A stretch of DNA of 64,000 bases from Malurus cyaneus samueli (Eukaryota; Chordata; Aves; Passeriformes; Maluridae), in contig VKON01000103.1 of NCBI GenBank assembly GCA_009741485.1, positions 81,039 through 145,038 of the forward strand, written 5' to 3'. The translations under genes and the position numbers were made by a program. This document shows, in pieces, positions 48,303 to 62,400 of this stretch. The notes beneath the pieces were generated by a model. The model saw nothing but the letters and a program-made list of their open reading frames with translations. It was not told where the DNA came from and made no database searches. Position 1 is the first letter of the stretch. Every line of letters begins with the position of its first letter.

Positions 48303-48575
48303 TGTATTATCTTTTCCATCACCACAGCTGTCTTGTCTGCCTTTTTTTCAAGGACTGATGCAATTGCAAATAGTTTCCTGAATCCCATGGCAGATTTCAT
48401 TAATGGCATCAAACGGTTTTCATGCTTTGCCTCGTTATTAGGTTCTGTGCTGGTAGCGGATATTGCATTCCTTTGTGTAGCTCCTGTAATTTTTCTGAGT
48501 TTTGACAAGGCCATTAATCACAACACAACTATGCTAATCCAGACCATGCTGGTGTCCAGGACAACACTCCAATAA
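48303..48575 (+). other. Unassigned open segment, possible gene remnant
   Basis: An open stretch of about 90 codons begins just after an in-frame TAA and ends at TAA near 48573. Its conceptual product has a hydrophobic run (LLGSVLVADIAFLCVAPVIF). A CACAG acceptor-like word at 48323-48327 precedes much of it. The opposite strand is also open for 71 codons (48299-48514). I do not recognise a family. It could be a pseudogene fragment, a conserved non-coding element or chance. Confidence 0.2.
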
Positions 48576-51500
48576 CCATTCTTAAAATAATCATTTTCCT
48601 TTGCCTGATACCTGTACAGATTTTCTCTTATTTGGTAGAAATCTTTGTAACAAATATTGGAAAAGATGAGGACTAAAATAACATTGTGTTTCAGTATAAG
48701 TTCTTCAAATAATTGGGATAGAACTGACCTTATGAGCTCAGCTTATTATGGGGGATTTGACCTCACATCCTTGTGACTTCATGATAGTTGAAAATATTCA
48801 CTGTCTGTTAATACTTAAATGATGCAAATAAAGAACTAAAACTGTGACACAGTTTTGTACCTACTACCAATGGTTTTATGAATGTATTTCCATTTTTGAC
48901 CAGTCAGCTACCTGACCCTTTAAAAATCATATTTTTTGTGTGCAAAACAAAGCAGACACATGCAAATGATGTCCAAGTGCCCATCAGAAGGGATTGGCAG
49001 CTGCAGCCAGAGCTCATGACCACCAGGACAGGACAGTTTGTACTGCTTAAACAAACACACTAATTAAGGTTTGCTTTAGAAAAAATGAGAAACATTTGAG
49101 CACTCTGAATATTAAATCCTCATTTAATGATGGGAAGTGTTGTATTTTCTTCCAACACCCAGGCACAGTGCCATGACTTCAACAAGCTGCTTAATTTTCT
49201 TTCTGATGCCTAAATCTATGTGATGGATATATGGTGCCATATCACCCTCAGCTGGGAATTGCCTGAACTTTATTGTTTTCTGTCACAGTCTGTATGCTCT
49301 ACCAATGTTTCAGTGACTGTGAAAGATCAGTAAAGAAGGACTACTTTGAAACTGTTTGAAAAGGAAAAAAATCCACGAGGGAACTTCAAGCAACAGTAAA
49401 CCTGAGACCTGTTGTGCAGCACAAAACATTTAATGAGAAGAAGAAGCAGTCTTTCAACTGTGCCAAATAATAAGAGATGCCATTGCAGCACCACTGCTGG
49501 AAGACATTTAAGAGAGCACCAGAAGAGTAAGTGCTCAGCTTTCAGGAAGCATTTTGTTCCCAGGGTCCCATCCTCGTGGATCAATTCAGTATTTATTGTT
49601 GGCAGTGATTATGAGTTACTGCTGTTGCTGTTACATGGACATCTCAAAGGCATTTTCATCAGTCTTTCCTTCTAAATTAAAATGGGTGTGCAAAGGCTGT
49701 GCTCCAGCACAAGCAGCTCAGCGTTTTCAGCACAGCAATGATGAACAGACACCTTTGGGGCAGTTCCATCACATCCTCGAGGCCACTGCTGGCCCCAGGG
49801 GCAGTGCCACTCTGCCTGCCAGACATTTCCACCCCTTCTCTGCTTCTAATGCCAACATTTCTCAAATGACCTGGCAGGAACTTTTGATTTGGTCGAGTTT
49901 CACCACAATGCAGTATAAATGGTAGTAGCAGCTTACAGGAGACAGGTGGGATAGTAGAGAATGCAGCTGGAAAATGCAGAAAACTGGAAACAGAATATTC
50001 TTGATTCTGCTTGCTAACACACTTTCCTGAGACTCGGGCTTTGCTGTCAAATTGGATGGACAAAGTGAATTAAGTGTGAAACCAGCTTGTGCTCCTCGTT
50101 TATGTAGTGCTGCCCACCTCCCTTGTGCTTCTGCAGAGTTGCACCAGTGGGAAAGACAGGAAAATATATAACGTGTAAAACCTGAATCAGCTTAGATTTG
50201 ATAAAAGTGCCATGATATTTACACGACAAGCAGTTTTTCACATGAACAATGAGTGCAACTTCAGCTGACCTTGCCTGGGTTACACAGCAGCTGCAGCCTC
50301 CCAGCAGAAATCTCTCATGAGCAGCCTCTGAGTGCATGAACCTCTTCTCTCAGCTGCTGCATTTCTTCTCTTTTATCTCTTGCTGTCCTCAAGGTTATTT
50401 AACTCCTCTTTATCACACTGCAGTTCTCTTGCACAGTAACAATGTTTATCAGCTGTATTCCAACAGGGGGTTCATTAACAAACTCTTCATTATTTCACAG
50501 AGGTCGTTAATGAAAGCATCTCATGTTTGGCCCCTGGCAGATTCCCTGAAGGTCTCTGGTAGTCAAACCCCCTCCAGACACGGAACTCCTCCTAGGGAGG
50601 TGCCAGCCTCACTTTACATCCTAAAATCCCAAAGCTTCCTTCCAATACCCAGTCTGTGATTTATCTTAATCCACAAAGCACTGAATTAATAATGCATTGT
50701 GACGTTATAATGAGCCAGACTTGCAGAAAGGTGTAGATTTCTTAAAATGTAGCATATCTATGCTAATGCAAGCAGGAAAAAGATGATGGCCTAAGAACAA
50801 CTTACCAGAGGACTAAAAGGGAAAATATTTGTATTACATCAGAATCTGACGAAACAATATGAAATTACCTAAAATATAGTGGTTCCAGTGAAAGCCACAC
50901 ATGGAAAATGATCCCAGCAACATCAAAGAGGTAGCAAAATACTCATTATTAATTTATCAGGAAATAGCAAAGAAAGAAAATGTGGGATTTTTTTCAAGAA
51001 GCAGACATCTTTATGTATCACACACTTGTATTAAAATACAACAATGGACGAGCATTAACTACTAATCTGCATTAATCAAGGAGAATGTTTCATTATTGTC
51101 CAAAATAAAACAAATGGCCTCTTTAGATTTGTGTTGCATGCCAAGTAATTAGCAGAGCCACCCACCGACTTGGGCAGCTGAACAAGGGAATAGTCACCAG
51201 CCAGAACAACAATGGAGGGAACATTTTTGGTCCAGTGACCACCTCGTTCTTGCAGGCATAGAAAGGAGCTCTCACAGCAGGGGGATCACTGGCCTGGCTC
51301 ACCTGGAGCCCCTCAAACGAGTAAAGCATCACAACACTCACCGAGTGACAATTATCTAAAGTGTAAGATCCATCAGCATCAGTCAACAGCTACAGCAGTC
51401 AGCAGGGACACTGAGTTCTTGTGATGTTTCCTGGGGCTGACAGATCAGGATCTTCTTTCCTCCCCTGCCTCCTCCACTCTCTCATCGTTCTTCACTCCCC

Positions 51501-54500
51501 CACAGTTCCCAGAATCTGTTTCCTCTCTCCACTTGAAGAATTCTGTCATATCCACCTTGGCATCAAGCCTTGTTTCTTTTTCCTTGTGACCTGTTCCCTT
51601 TTTCTGTTTAAAACTCCTGGCAGTTTTTTAAAGTCCTTTGTCCTACACTATACTTAACATTAGGTTACCTTAATAAAACACTGGCAACTTGTAGTCACAG
51701 GATTAGGTCTTCTTTCTAATCTGATGTCTAAAGGGTATCTGGTAAATTTATTTGGGACATACTATCCTGAAAAGCATTGTTTATGTTGGATAAAATTAAT
51801 AAGTAACCCAAGGCAAACATAGCTTTATGCAAAAACTACATTGGAAGGTTTATTTGATCTGGTTTTTCATATACTATAAAAACATATATGCATCTGAGTA
51901 TAAGAAAAAACATGCCAACTACCATTCAAAGATTTTTAAAAAGCTAAAACATTATGAAGAATATGATGTCATTAAGCTAAAATTTCTTAAATATGTTTAT
52001 ATATTACTTACAAGAATAATTTACTAGGATATGAAAAGTATGGCAAAGAATTAATGAATTAGGAGACACAGGATTAAAACTGCACATATTCATTATGATC
52101 TACAACTTCACTACGTGCACAGGTACTATTTCTTCTACGTGAGCCGTGCTTTATTCAGATTGAAGACAGATTGATTGCTCTCTTATTGAACTGCTATCCA
52201 CTATTTGATTTTGTCCTTACTCGTTCACTGGGCAAAAGCCAGGCCTACACTCAGCACACACTGTTCCATTACTGCTTTGAAGGAGCAATCCTGGACTTTA
52301 GAGGGTGTGAATGTTCCTGTGTCTCCTCTCATACAGATTTGTACTGGGGAATGAGCAGAGTTAACGCAGCTCTGCAGTAATTGCCAGCAAACACCGCGTG
52401 TGCTGTGCCCATCAGGGTGCCCGGGCACCAAGAACGGGCTCCAAGAGCACCCCAGCCCTGCTAAACCCGGCTGTGGCACAGCTAATCCGAGCTCAGAGCT
52501 GGGTCCTGCAGTGCCAGGCCAGGCTGGGAAATGGCTGCTGGGCTGTGGCTCTGCCTCACGCCTGCTCACCATCAAGGCTTTATGCCTTAAACTCTCTGAC
52601 TGAGCCCGTACTGTTGATACCTACAGAGAAAAATCTTCCATCAAAAAAAGGGCATTATTTAAACAGGGGATCAAAATTAGCATACTTTAATTAAAATGGC
52701 TTAATGCAGAAACATTTCTTGTGGAAGTGGTGAGACTTTGCAGAAGAGCTGTAGAACGAGAGTGTCTTATTGGTCTGGAACATATTACAAATGACTGAAT
52801 AGACACCTGACAGTAGCTAAGACTCTGTCTGAGCCAGGCCTTGAGTGACTGACCCAGATACCCTTGACCAACAATCCCTCTTGTTATATATTACAACCTA
52901 TGGTACAGCACCAGACTTTTACTAGGAAATTACGAGGGGTCCTGTTATTCATGAAGTTTCTTAAACCAGGAACTTTTTACTTCTAAATAAACATGCTTAA
53001 ATATCTGAAAGCAAATAGAAAATTACTATCTTTGGTGACATTCTGATAAAAGAATCAAATTAGGTTTTTCTCATCCTTGTCACACCCCAAGATTTTTACC
53101 TCTGTAAGATATGGAAAATAACTCTGGCATTCAGCCCTGAATGTAAAAAAGTGTACATAACCCATTTGTTAATAATGCTTGAGCTTGATGATGATGATGA
53201 TGACAATAATAATAATAAAAATGTCGTGTTGGGTGTGTTGTGTTCACATTAAATATATTCATAAGGTCCTAAATAACAATTAGAATGTTTGTAGGTGTTG
53301 CAAACTCCATTGTCTTCAAAAATCCATTTTTAATTTATAAGGTATTGCTTGAAAGTAGGTTTTGTTTGCACGAAACTCTGGGCTCAGTTGGTCTCTGTGT
53401 ACACTCAGAGAGCTGAAGGTCAGCCTGGAGCATCCAGACAATCCTATTTACTAATTCATGCAGTGTTTCACACTGCCAGGAGGACACAACTACCGTGCTC
53501 TCACTTCTCAGTATTCTGGGCTGGTGGAGAGCTTATTGGACTTTCCTCAGTCCCCTGTCACGCCATAAGCATTTCTAGATCATTAATGATCAATAGATCC
53601 GTTTAGGGAAGAATAATAATTCAGACAATTGAAAAACACACAGGTTTCCTTGGAAGGGCTTATAGTCACAAATGGATTTGCTGTTCAACCCTCCCCTGAG
53701 GAATAACTGTGCTGTTGGAGAGCACATTTTGGAATACCAGAGATGCTAGCTTTGATCATTCCCTAATAACTGCAGTGTAATATTTGGTTTGTTTGTTCAA
53801 ACACTGCACAGTAATGCTTCCTTTAAATTTATCATCTTTACTGAGATTCTGAGCTCTCTTTAGACCTTATGACCTCATTGTATATTTAGTTACCACAGCA
53901 GCCTCTGCAGTTACAAAAGTAAAAATGCTCTCTCTTAAAGAGCTGCTTACTTGGTTTGGAGAAATGTTATTTCAAAGTCCCAAGCAGGAAATACCCAAGA
54001 TCCAAGAACACAGAGATAATAGTAGCCTCAGGCCAATTCAGATAACTGAAAGAGTGGCTGGCAAACTTAGATTTCTCCTATTTCTCATGTTTCTCCAGTT
54101 CTGATGGAGACCTTTTCCCCCAACACTTTATCTACATGTTCAGTGATCTTAATCTTCATTGCCAGGTTTATCATCTTTTGAAGGATGGCAGTCAGACTCA
54201 TGGTCCTTCATTCCCAGCACCATTTTTGTGAGTCCTTTCTGTGGACAGGACAGACTTCAGCAATATTCCTGCTTTTCTCATATTGAAATAACTTTAAAAA
54301 AAATTCTTCTTCTTCCCCAATCCCATGCAAGGTGCTCCTCAGACTCTCTCTTAACCTCTTAATTTCCTGGTTATGTTTGATCTGCCATATGGAATTTCCT
54401 ATTCTATTCTGACAGACAAAACTCCCGTTACAGATGCCAGTCCTTCCTACATGAAAATCACCTTAATTTTCTATTTAGTCCTGTAGGGCTTTTGCTGGAT

Positions 54501-56154
54501 TGCTTTGATTTCTTTTCAAGTTTCAGCACAGAGTTTGTTTTGAATGCTAATGCAGGATTTCTCAAAAGTGTGTAGGCTACCTCTAGGCTTCTTGCTTTTC
54601 AGCCTGCTCCTTCCTTAATCCTTTCTCTTGCTTTTAACTCTTTGCCATATGCAGTCCTCTTTCTTTAAATTGAACACTTGTGTTCTGGATTTATTTGTTT
54701 AGTCTCTCCTGCTACAATGTTTAGCCTAATCACACTATTGGATCAATTGATATTAGATGCTTCTCAAGCTGGTCCTGTGCACCGCTCAGGACCAAAGCCA
54801 GGACAGAATTTTTCTGGGATTGTAGACCAATTGTTCTGGAAAGGAGCTCCAAAAATTGTATTTCTATATCCTGTCATAGGTGATGAGGCATTCTGTTGGT
54901 AGCTGATACGTCCTAATATTAATAACTTCCTTACTTTGTTCTCTAAACTCTGTCCTCTTATCTATATCCTGACTGAGGATGGAAGTAATACAATCCTAAC
55001 ATTACAATTTTATTATTACAGTGGGATACTTCCAGCCACAGGGATTTCAGAATGGTTTCTCACTTTCAAAAACAATTTCATTTGTTTACACTTTGTTTTA
55101 GACTCCAGAAACAACACCAGCCCTCTGCGTGCACATTCTATTCTGCCAATTTGTGTCAACTGGATAGGCTGCGAATGTCACATCCACCCATTGTTCTCTG
55201 CAAGGTCTCTGAGGTGCCTCTCTCTCCGTATGAAGGCAGCCATCCTGGTTCTGGTTTCATTTGCCATGTTTCCAGCTCTGGCAGCCTTTGCCCTTGGTGT
55301 GGTGCCCTGTTCTGGACACACTGGAGCTGACAAGGAAGGAGCCTGCTCTCCCTTGGCACTCAGGGCACTGTGCTGCTCTCCTTGCAGCTTCTCAGCCAGG
55401 CACTGAACATTATCCACGGGCATTTGGGGGATCACAGCCCTCTGCCGTCTGTGCTCCGCTGCATCTGTCAGCTTCCTCACAGTTTATGGCAATTTTTTAT
55501 GCTTTCAGGGCCATCAGTCTGACTCTTCTCTAGCCAAGGTTTCAACCCTTCCTTCCTGTCGCGTCTCTTCTGAAATACTCCCCATTTCCTAATGCATGTA
55601 AATCTCTTATGCCAGTATCTAAACTAAATATTTTCTAACTAAACATTATGTTAATTTCTGTTCATGAACAGCAACTGATCATCATCTTCTTAAGAACTCC
55701 CTCTCTATTACCGATTAGACTGCTACCAGAGCACAGAATCTCTATTTTATTTTATGAAAGGTTATTAACAGGCAGCTGCCAGATTATTAGCAGGCAGCTC
55801 AAGTATTATATTTATCCAGACAATAACAGCATCAACACTGTAGTGCAAGCTTCTCCCATACAGTTCTATTCATTTATTTCCATCATACTCAGGAGAAATT
55901 CCAGTAGGGAAAAGGGATGGTAATGAGTTTCATGAAGCCTCATTCATGTCAAGCTGTTACAGATAATGATTCAGAGGGAGAAAAGGATATAGGGCAGCAT
56001 CCAGAAGCTGAGGAATAATAGGGTGTTAAACCACCAGTGCCTGTTTGCAAAGTCCAGATAAATACCAGGGAAAACCCATAATCCCTGACACATTCAGCTT
56101 CACCTTACAGGGTGCCAAACCCACTCCAGCCTGTGTGTACAAGGGGCAGTCCAG
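48576..56154. other. Intergenic sequence, no gene recognised
   Basis: AT-rich single-copy DNA without recognisable coding exons. A compound GAT/AAT microsatellite lies at 53186-53220. A small direct duplication (AGGCAGCT with spacer) lies near 55771-55799. Open frames at 54936-55533 show no domain. Confidence 0.55.
53186..53220. repeat. Compound GAT/AAT microsatellite
   Basis: About five GAT units, then GACAAT and four AAT units, ending in AAAA. Confidence 0.9.
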
Positions 56155-56432
56155 CTCTGCGCTGCACTGGGGTGGCCTCACCTCCACTCTGGGGTAGTTT
56201 TGGGCACCACAATAGAGAAAAGACATGGAGGTGTTAGAGAATGTCCAATGGAGGCCATGAGGATGGTGAAGGGTCGAGAGAGGAAGGCTTGTGAGGAAAA
56301 GCTGAGGTCTCTGGATTTGTTCAGCCTGGAGGAGACTGAGGGGAGACCTCTTCAATATTCTCACAAGGGGAAGAGGAGGGGCAGGCAATGATCTCCTCAC
56401 CAGTGACAGGACTTGAGGAAACAGCCTGAAGT
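56155..56432 (+). mobile_element. CR1 LINE fragment, sense
   Basis: CR1 words in order: CTGCACTGGGGTGGCCTCAC, GTTTTGGGCACCACAATAGA, GATGGTGAAGGGTCGAGAGA, TTGTTCAGCCTGGAGGAGAC, TGAGGGGAGACCTCTTCAAT and GGGGAAGAGGAGGGGCAGGC. This is the part of CR1 just upstream of the terminal 3' segment, truncated at both ends and lacking an intact open frame. Confidence 0.88.
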
Positions 56433-59400
56433 AGAAAAAAAAGAAGAGCATCCTATGCCAGAAATTTTTTTTACAAACAGAGCAAATACATTTGCATTCT
56501 CATTTTGATGCTAAATTTCCATCTCACTGGCACTTTCAGCAGAGGGAAGCCTGTTAAGGTATAGCATCTACACAAAGGTATACCACAAACAGTAATGACT
56601 TGTAGCCAGCAGCAATTCGTCTTTAAAACAAAAATCTTGTCTCTTCATCTCTTGAAAGAATTACCACTCCTGTAGCTAGAACAGGCAAGTTATTTTGTCT
56701 CTCTTCATTTTCTTTTGTGGACTTTTTCACCACACCATGTACAGTGGCATATTTATGAAATGAAAGGTATATGGTAAAAATCATCATATTCAACAGAAAG
56801 TACAGCATTCTAAAATGTCCAGGAGCTTCCCACTGCTGCTCAGTCACATGGTGACTGCCATGGGCTGGATGAGCAGTGGAATGAATCAACCAGTGATCCA
56901 GACCTGTCGCATTTGTGGTTTTGAGTATGTGCTGCAATATAAAAAGGATTTTCAGAGCAGTCAGACACACTCAATGGAAACAGGTGAGGCAGAGGTGTTC
57001 ATAATAAAGAAGGGTGTCAGCTTTGTGTCAGAGGAATGTCAGAAAGCCTCCATCACACCTGGAGCTGGCACAGCTATAAACTGAGAATCAGCACGGGGAA
57101 ATGGTAAACAAAACATTGATTGTACTGTTTGCTGTGACAGGCACATTACTCCTCACTCTGATGGTCTGTCAGAGGGAGTTCTGCAGAACCACTGCTCCCC
57201 CATGACAGGGCTGAGAGGATGAAGGTGCCCAGACTGAAATATACCCTTTGTGTCTAATTCAATTCCTAAATCTCATCAGGAATGGGATAGAAGCACGGGC
57301 TCTATTTGTTCTAATGTGAACTGAAACACACTGAAAGAAATGACTCATAGGAGAGGCTCAAGGACCTGGGGGAGCTCGTAATACTGTCTCTAATTTTGGA
57401 AACACTTCATGATTTGTATCCTCTTTCAATGCCAATGGAAATAATGAAATTTAATGCCAGGTGCATCAGGGTGTCCTGGCAGTTTTGACCTTTCAGAGAG
57501 CGAACTTGGATTTACAGATGGCAAGATTCACTGCAAGCACATCCCACAACACCGAGTGCTGACTTCCAGGCTCGCTAAGATTTACTGGAATACCCCAGCC
57601 CATACAACAACTGCTCAACAGCCACAGGAAGGGAAGTTTTACTAACAAATATCCCTGTCTGTAATTTTTACCAGTAATTCCCAAGACATATTTCCGCCTT
57701 CAAAATCATGTTAACCAACGTGATGTGAACTTGTAATGTCTTTTTCTCATAGGACTCCTCAGCCTTACACATTGCAAATCTAATACTAAGGCTTTTTCAT
57801 TGCACACATAGTAGAAATGTGAACATGACGCAAAAGTGGATCAGCTGATAATAAAATCCAGTGCAATTAAATACCTCTGGAAAGCGAAATTAATTTAACC
57901 ACTAATCCAAGAACTTGATTTTTTGCTGTTTCCTTTTGAAGGCACCTAACTCACCTGTCCCCATCTCTTGTAATTCTCCTTCACTAATAAAAGTTCAAAA
58001 TAAATCCTGGAAGTGTCCCATTCGTGAGGTGAGACATCAGCTACCATCACACACCTAAAGTGTATTTGTGCACCTACATTTTTGGTGCAATAAAAAAACA
58101 AGCCTTCATTTAGGAATTAGTAATTACCTGCACATAGACATACAGGATGCCGATTGACTTCTGCAATCAATATGAACAACAAATTAAGTTTGGGCTGGAT
58201 AAGCAATGCAGCACATTGAATCAGACTTCACAGAGGTAGTTTGAGAACTTTATCTCTCCCCATTTTATTTTAAAGCAGTTCTTCTAGCTCTCCAGCTTCA
58301 TCTCTGGGCTTTCTGAGACCTGGACATGGAAAGATGTTTCAATTTCTGGGATGTTTTTTGTCCCACAAAATCTTGTGCTTTTCTTGACACGTATGGACAC
58401 AATGGAAAAGACAGATTAGAAAAGAGAAATGCCCCCTTTCTGCCTGCCCTCAAATCCCTTTCTGGTCCCTAAAAACACAACAGTTGGACAATTCCACTGA
58501 AGCCAATTCACTGTAGTTCTGTTGCTCTGTGTTTCCCGTGTGTTTGATGCAGTAAATCCTGGGCACTGCCTCTGACACTCACACGGTTATCAGAGAGGCC
58601 CTCCCTGCTCACTTGTACACACAATGCTTTTGCAGCCCTTGACATCCCAGACACTCATTCACTCCATGTACTCTGTCATCCAGCGGCAAGTTCTTCACAC
58701 ATTTCCTGAGTAGAGAGAAAACCCACTTTGGTAAAAAAAAAGATTATTTAACTTTCAGTAGCACAGTCCCATGGCAAAAAGTTTTCTGACATCATAATAT
58801 ATCACTGTAATGTTTTATTTACAACAGAATTTGTTCCAGAGACCAGTGACTAAAACATGCTCTAGGCTAAGATCATAAATTTTCAGATCTCACCCAATGA
58901 GTTTTAAGATGTTAAGTACATTAAATTTTTAATTAAAAAGTAACTCAACTGCAATGTCATAACTTGAAAAGTCCAGAAACCTTACAAAGTCCTACTTGCA
59001 TTCATTTATACAGAAAACAGCACTACATATTTCTATATATGTCAATATATTTATGAATTTGCCTTTAGTTTCTCTCAGATTTTGCTTTTCTTCCAGTTAA
59101 GTAAATACACTCTCACATTGAAATCTGAAAGAAGTCCCAGAGCAGCAGAATGAAGCCTCTGAACTCCCAAGGCCAGAGGCCTCCCCTTACCTTTAATACA
59201 CTTTGAATCAGATCCTGTAAGACTGGGTTGATAACTTCATTTCCCATAGGGCAGTGCATAGGCCCCTAGAACCAAAGCACTATTAAAGAAAACACCCCAC
59301 AATTTAATTTGCACATTTATAAGGAATATATATATGTAATATATCAAGGCATTAAAAATAATTCATAAGTATTTTTTATAATCCAATTTATCTGACCTTG

Positions 59401-62400
59401 AATACGGAGTAAATAAACGTGTAACAATAACATACAATGGCTTGTAATCAGCAAAATATTTAATAAGCATGGTCCTAACCCTGTCACAGAAGCCTGAAAC
59501 TGTTTTAATGAGTCAAGTCTAGAGTTAATCTGAGCCAAACTTTATTCAAGGGATTACAATAAAGATAGTGTTCAAAACAATCTTTGGGTATGTAAGAAGC
59601 CAAAAAAGTTTTTTTTACCTTTAACTGATATTTGCCTGTTTTTGCACCATAAAAATCTTGTCACAATGTCATGGCCCCTCAGCTCCAGAATGGAATGAAT
59701 AATACTTAGCCATTAATAACCTCCACTATTTAATAAATAATGGATAACACTTAATCCTGACTTGAATCATGACAGAAAAATGCCACGGGAGTCCCAGTTT
59801 GGGCCTATTCATGAAAGAGCAGATTCTGCTGTCCTCTGAGGTGATGCAAACGTTTATTCCTTGATGTGTCTCTCTGACTACAGATGGCCAGGAATACTCT
59901 CTGTACTAACTGCACCATGCTGCTTGCACTCAGGTACCAAAATAACACTGCTTAGTCCAAGCTACATACAGCTCATCTATATTTGATCTCAAATCAGGCC
60001 TGTGAAAACAAAAGAATGCTGTCTCAAAATCTACTTCACCTCCCTGTGTCTCGTTCCATGAGAGCAGTGGGCAAGTAGAGGTTGCTACAAATACAGGTCA
60101 CAGCACACCCTTACTTTTCTCCCCTCCACAGTAACTTAGAAAAACAAAAAGCTATGGCCCACAAAGGTCTTATTAATTTCCTTTATCGACTGAAACGTAA
60201 GACAGAAGGCACCTGAGCAACCCTGAGCCACACAACAAAATAGATGCAAGGACCAGCAATGAAAACCACTAAGTAATGAAACAAAAGAAATTATGAAAAG
60301 GAAAGCTAAAGATCAATATGCTGCTTTTCTGAAAGACTGTGCTCAGCTCTAAAATCAGAGTCGTTTGTGCTGAATGCTTAATTAGTTATAGATTGCTAAA
60401 GAAGGATTCCAGACCATCTGGAGTCTATTCTGTAAGTTGAACTGAAAACCTCTAACTCAAAAATAGTCCCAGTGGGAAGGCACAAACATACATACCACAA
60501 CCTCATCAGCAAGTTTCTAGAACATATTTTAGATAAAAATATGCCATCTTTATCTCCTGGGAAACCTGAGATGAAAAATAAAAGAACCCAAATACCAAGG
60601 TACTAGAAACAATTGGAGAAGCAAGGGATAATTTCTTAAAGGGGCAACAAGAGGGAAGTTAATTCCAAAAAGCCGGATGAGCAGCTTTAGCTTCTGAACA
60701 TTAAAAGATGCAATTATTCAGCAAAGTCAGATAATCACCCAGACGATAAACATAGATTTTCTGAGCTTTTACAGGAAGCTTAAAATAAGATTTACAATAT
60801 AGCAGAGGAAGAGAGGCCCCCATCACATTGGGAATGGTGGAGGGGGGGGGGAATGGAAATTAGAGCATCACACAGAAACTGAACAAAAGTCATCCTAAAA
60901 TAGAACTTTGGAATGATGCCATAGTTACTAGCTATAAATACAGAACATGCTGATGTATTAAACATGTTTTTTTAATACAGCCTTAACTGGAATGGAAAAG
61001 ATAGGCAAGTCTTGACAAAGATTTTGGTCACCATCAGCAGCACAAAGAAAACTGAAATAATTTTAGACATTGACTAGTGAAAAGCTTCTGGTTTTTTTTC
61101 CTTAAATCTGGTTGGATCATACTATTTCTGTACCAAGAATGGAAGAATTAGCAGGTGTGTCTTAGAATGAGAAAAAAGTTTATGTTCAATATTTGAATTA
61201 CAGTCCAATGGCACAGCATCTCCAAGGGAAAACAGCAATAATGTTCTGGACATGGTAGAAGAGGTCCTTATTAACCAGTTGATAATCAGCCTTTTTAAAG
61301 GACCTTTGTCCCTAAGAATCAGAGCAGACCTTTCCAGAGTGTATTTCCTGGTTTTTTTTTTAATAAAGATTGTCTCCTAGGAACCTAAAGAAGGAGATTG
61401 GAAGCAGAATTTGTTTCATTTTGACATTGGAAAGGGTTTCCAGAAAGAAAGTCAATGGGAAAAAAAAAAAAAAGCTATAAAATATGAACTGCCTGAGTAT
61501 TCAAAAAATAAGCTGCAGTCTGGAATCAGAAATGTCTCTCTAACCTGGCTGTGACTGAGCAATACAATCAGCAGAGCCTTAACACAGGGAGTTTGAGGCA
61601 AACTTTTTATCCTCTTTCCTTCCATCCAGCACAGCCCATGCTCACAACATAAGATACAGATGTGGGGACAAATTTTCCCATTCAGACAGGGACTCCATCT
61701 GGCTCTGCACATGGTGACAAAGAAGATGTCAAGCATGAAATACATTTCCCTATAACCTTCGGTACGTTGTGAAGTACAAATGTGGTATTTGGAGCTCTTC
61801 GAGAACTGGGAGAAATGCTTCTAGTGAAACCTTTTGAAAAATCCCCATTTTCATGAAAGTATTGACTACATAAATTGATAAATCGAGATTCTTATCAGGC
61901 CTCTTTCAACACTTGACACAAATTCCAAGTTTTCCTCTACAACAGCAATTCACCTGCATCTAAATGACTTGATTTAAATAGGATACAAATGATCATTAAG
62001 GGATGACTGCACATGAATAGAAGAATGGAGATGTACAAAGCAGGAATTGAAGAGAGAACTCAAGTAGTTTCCCCCTCAAAACCTCAGAGATTGTTTATAC
62101 AGGCAGGCAAATTTCTTTCAAGATTTTTAATGCACAGAGATTTGTGTACTTTCTTCTACAGTTGTCCCTCTGTTAAATGAGATTAAATCCTATCTTTATA
62201 GATCATTGCATTAACTATTATATTAAATAAAATTATTAAATAAATATTACAGGCAGTAAATGAACAAAACCTGTCCAGTCTTATGCCTGATGCTGATATA
62301 TAAATTCAGCTAACACAAATGAGGACAGCTACCAGAGTTTCTTTCACATTCTGGCTAAAAAGGAAATCCTCCAATGTCCAAAGCCTCCTGACTGGTGCAG

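Noticed and set aside
54936..55533. Overlapping open frames of 90-156 codons on both strands
   Set aside because: No recognisable domain, no splice context and no codon-level pattern. Probably chance in a locally GC-richer patch.
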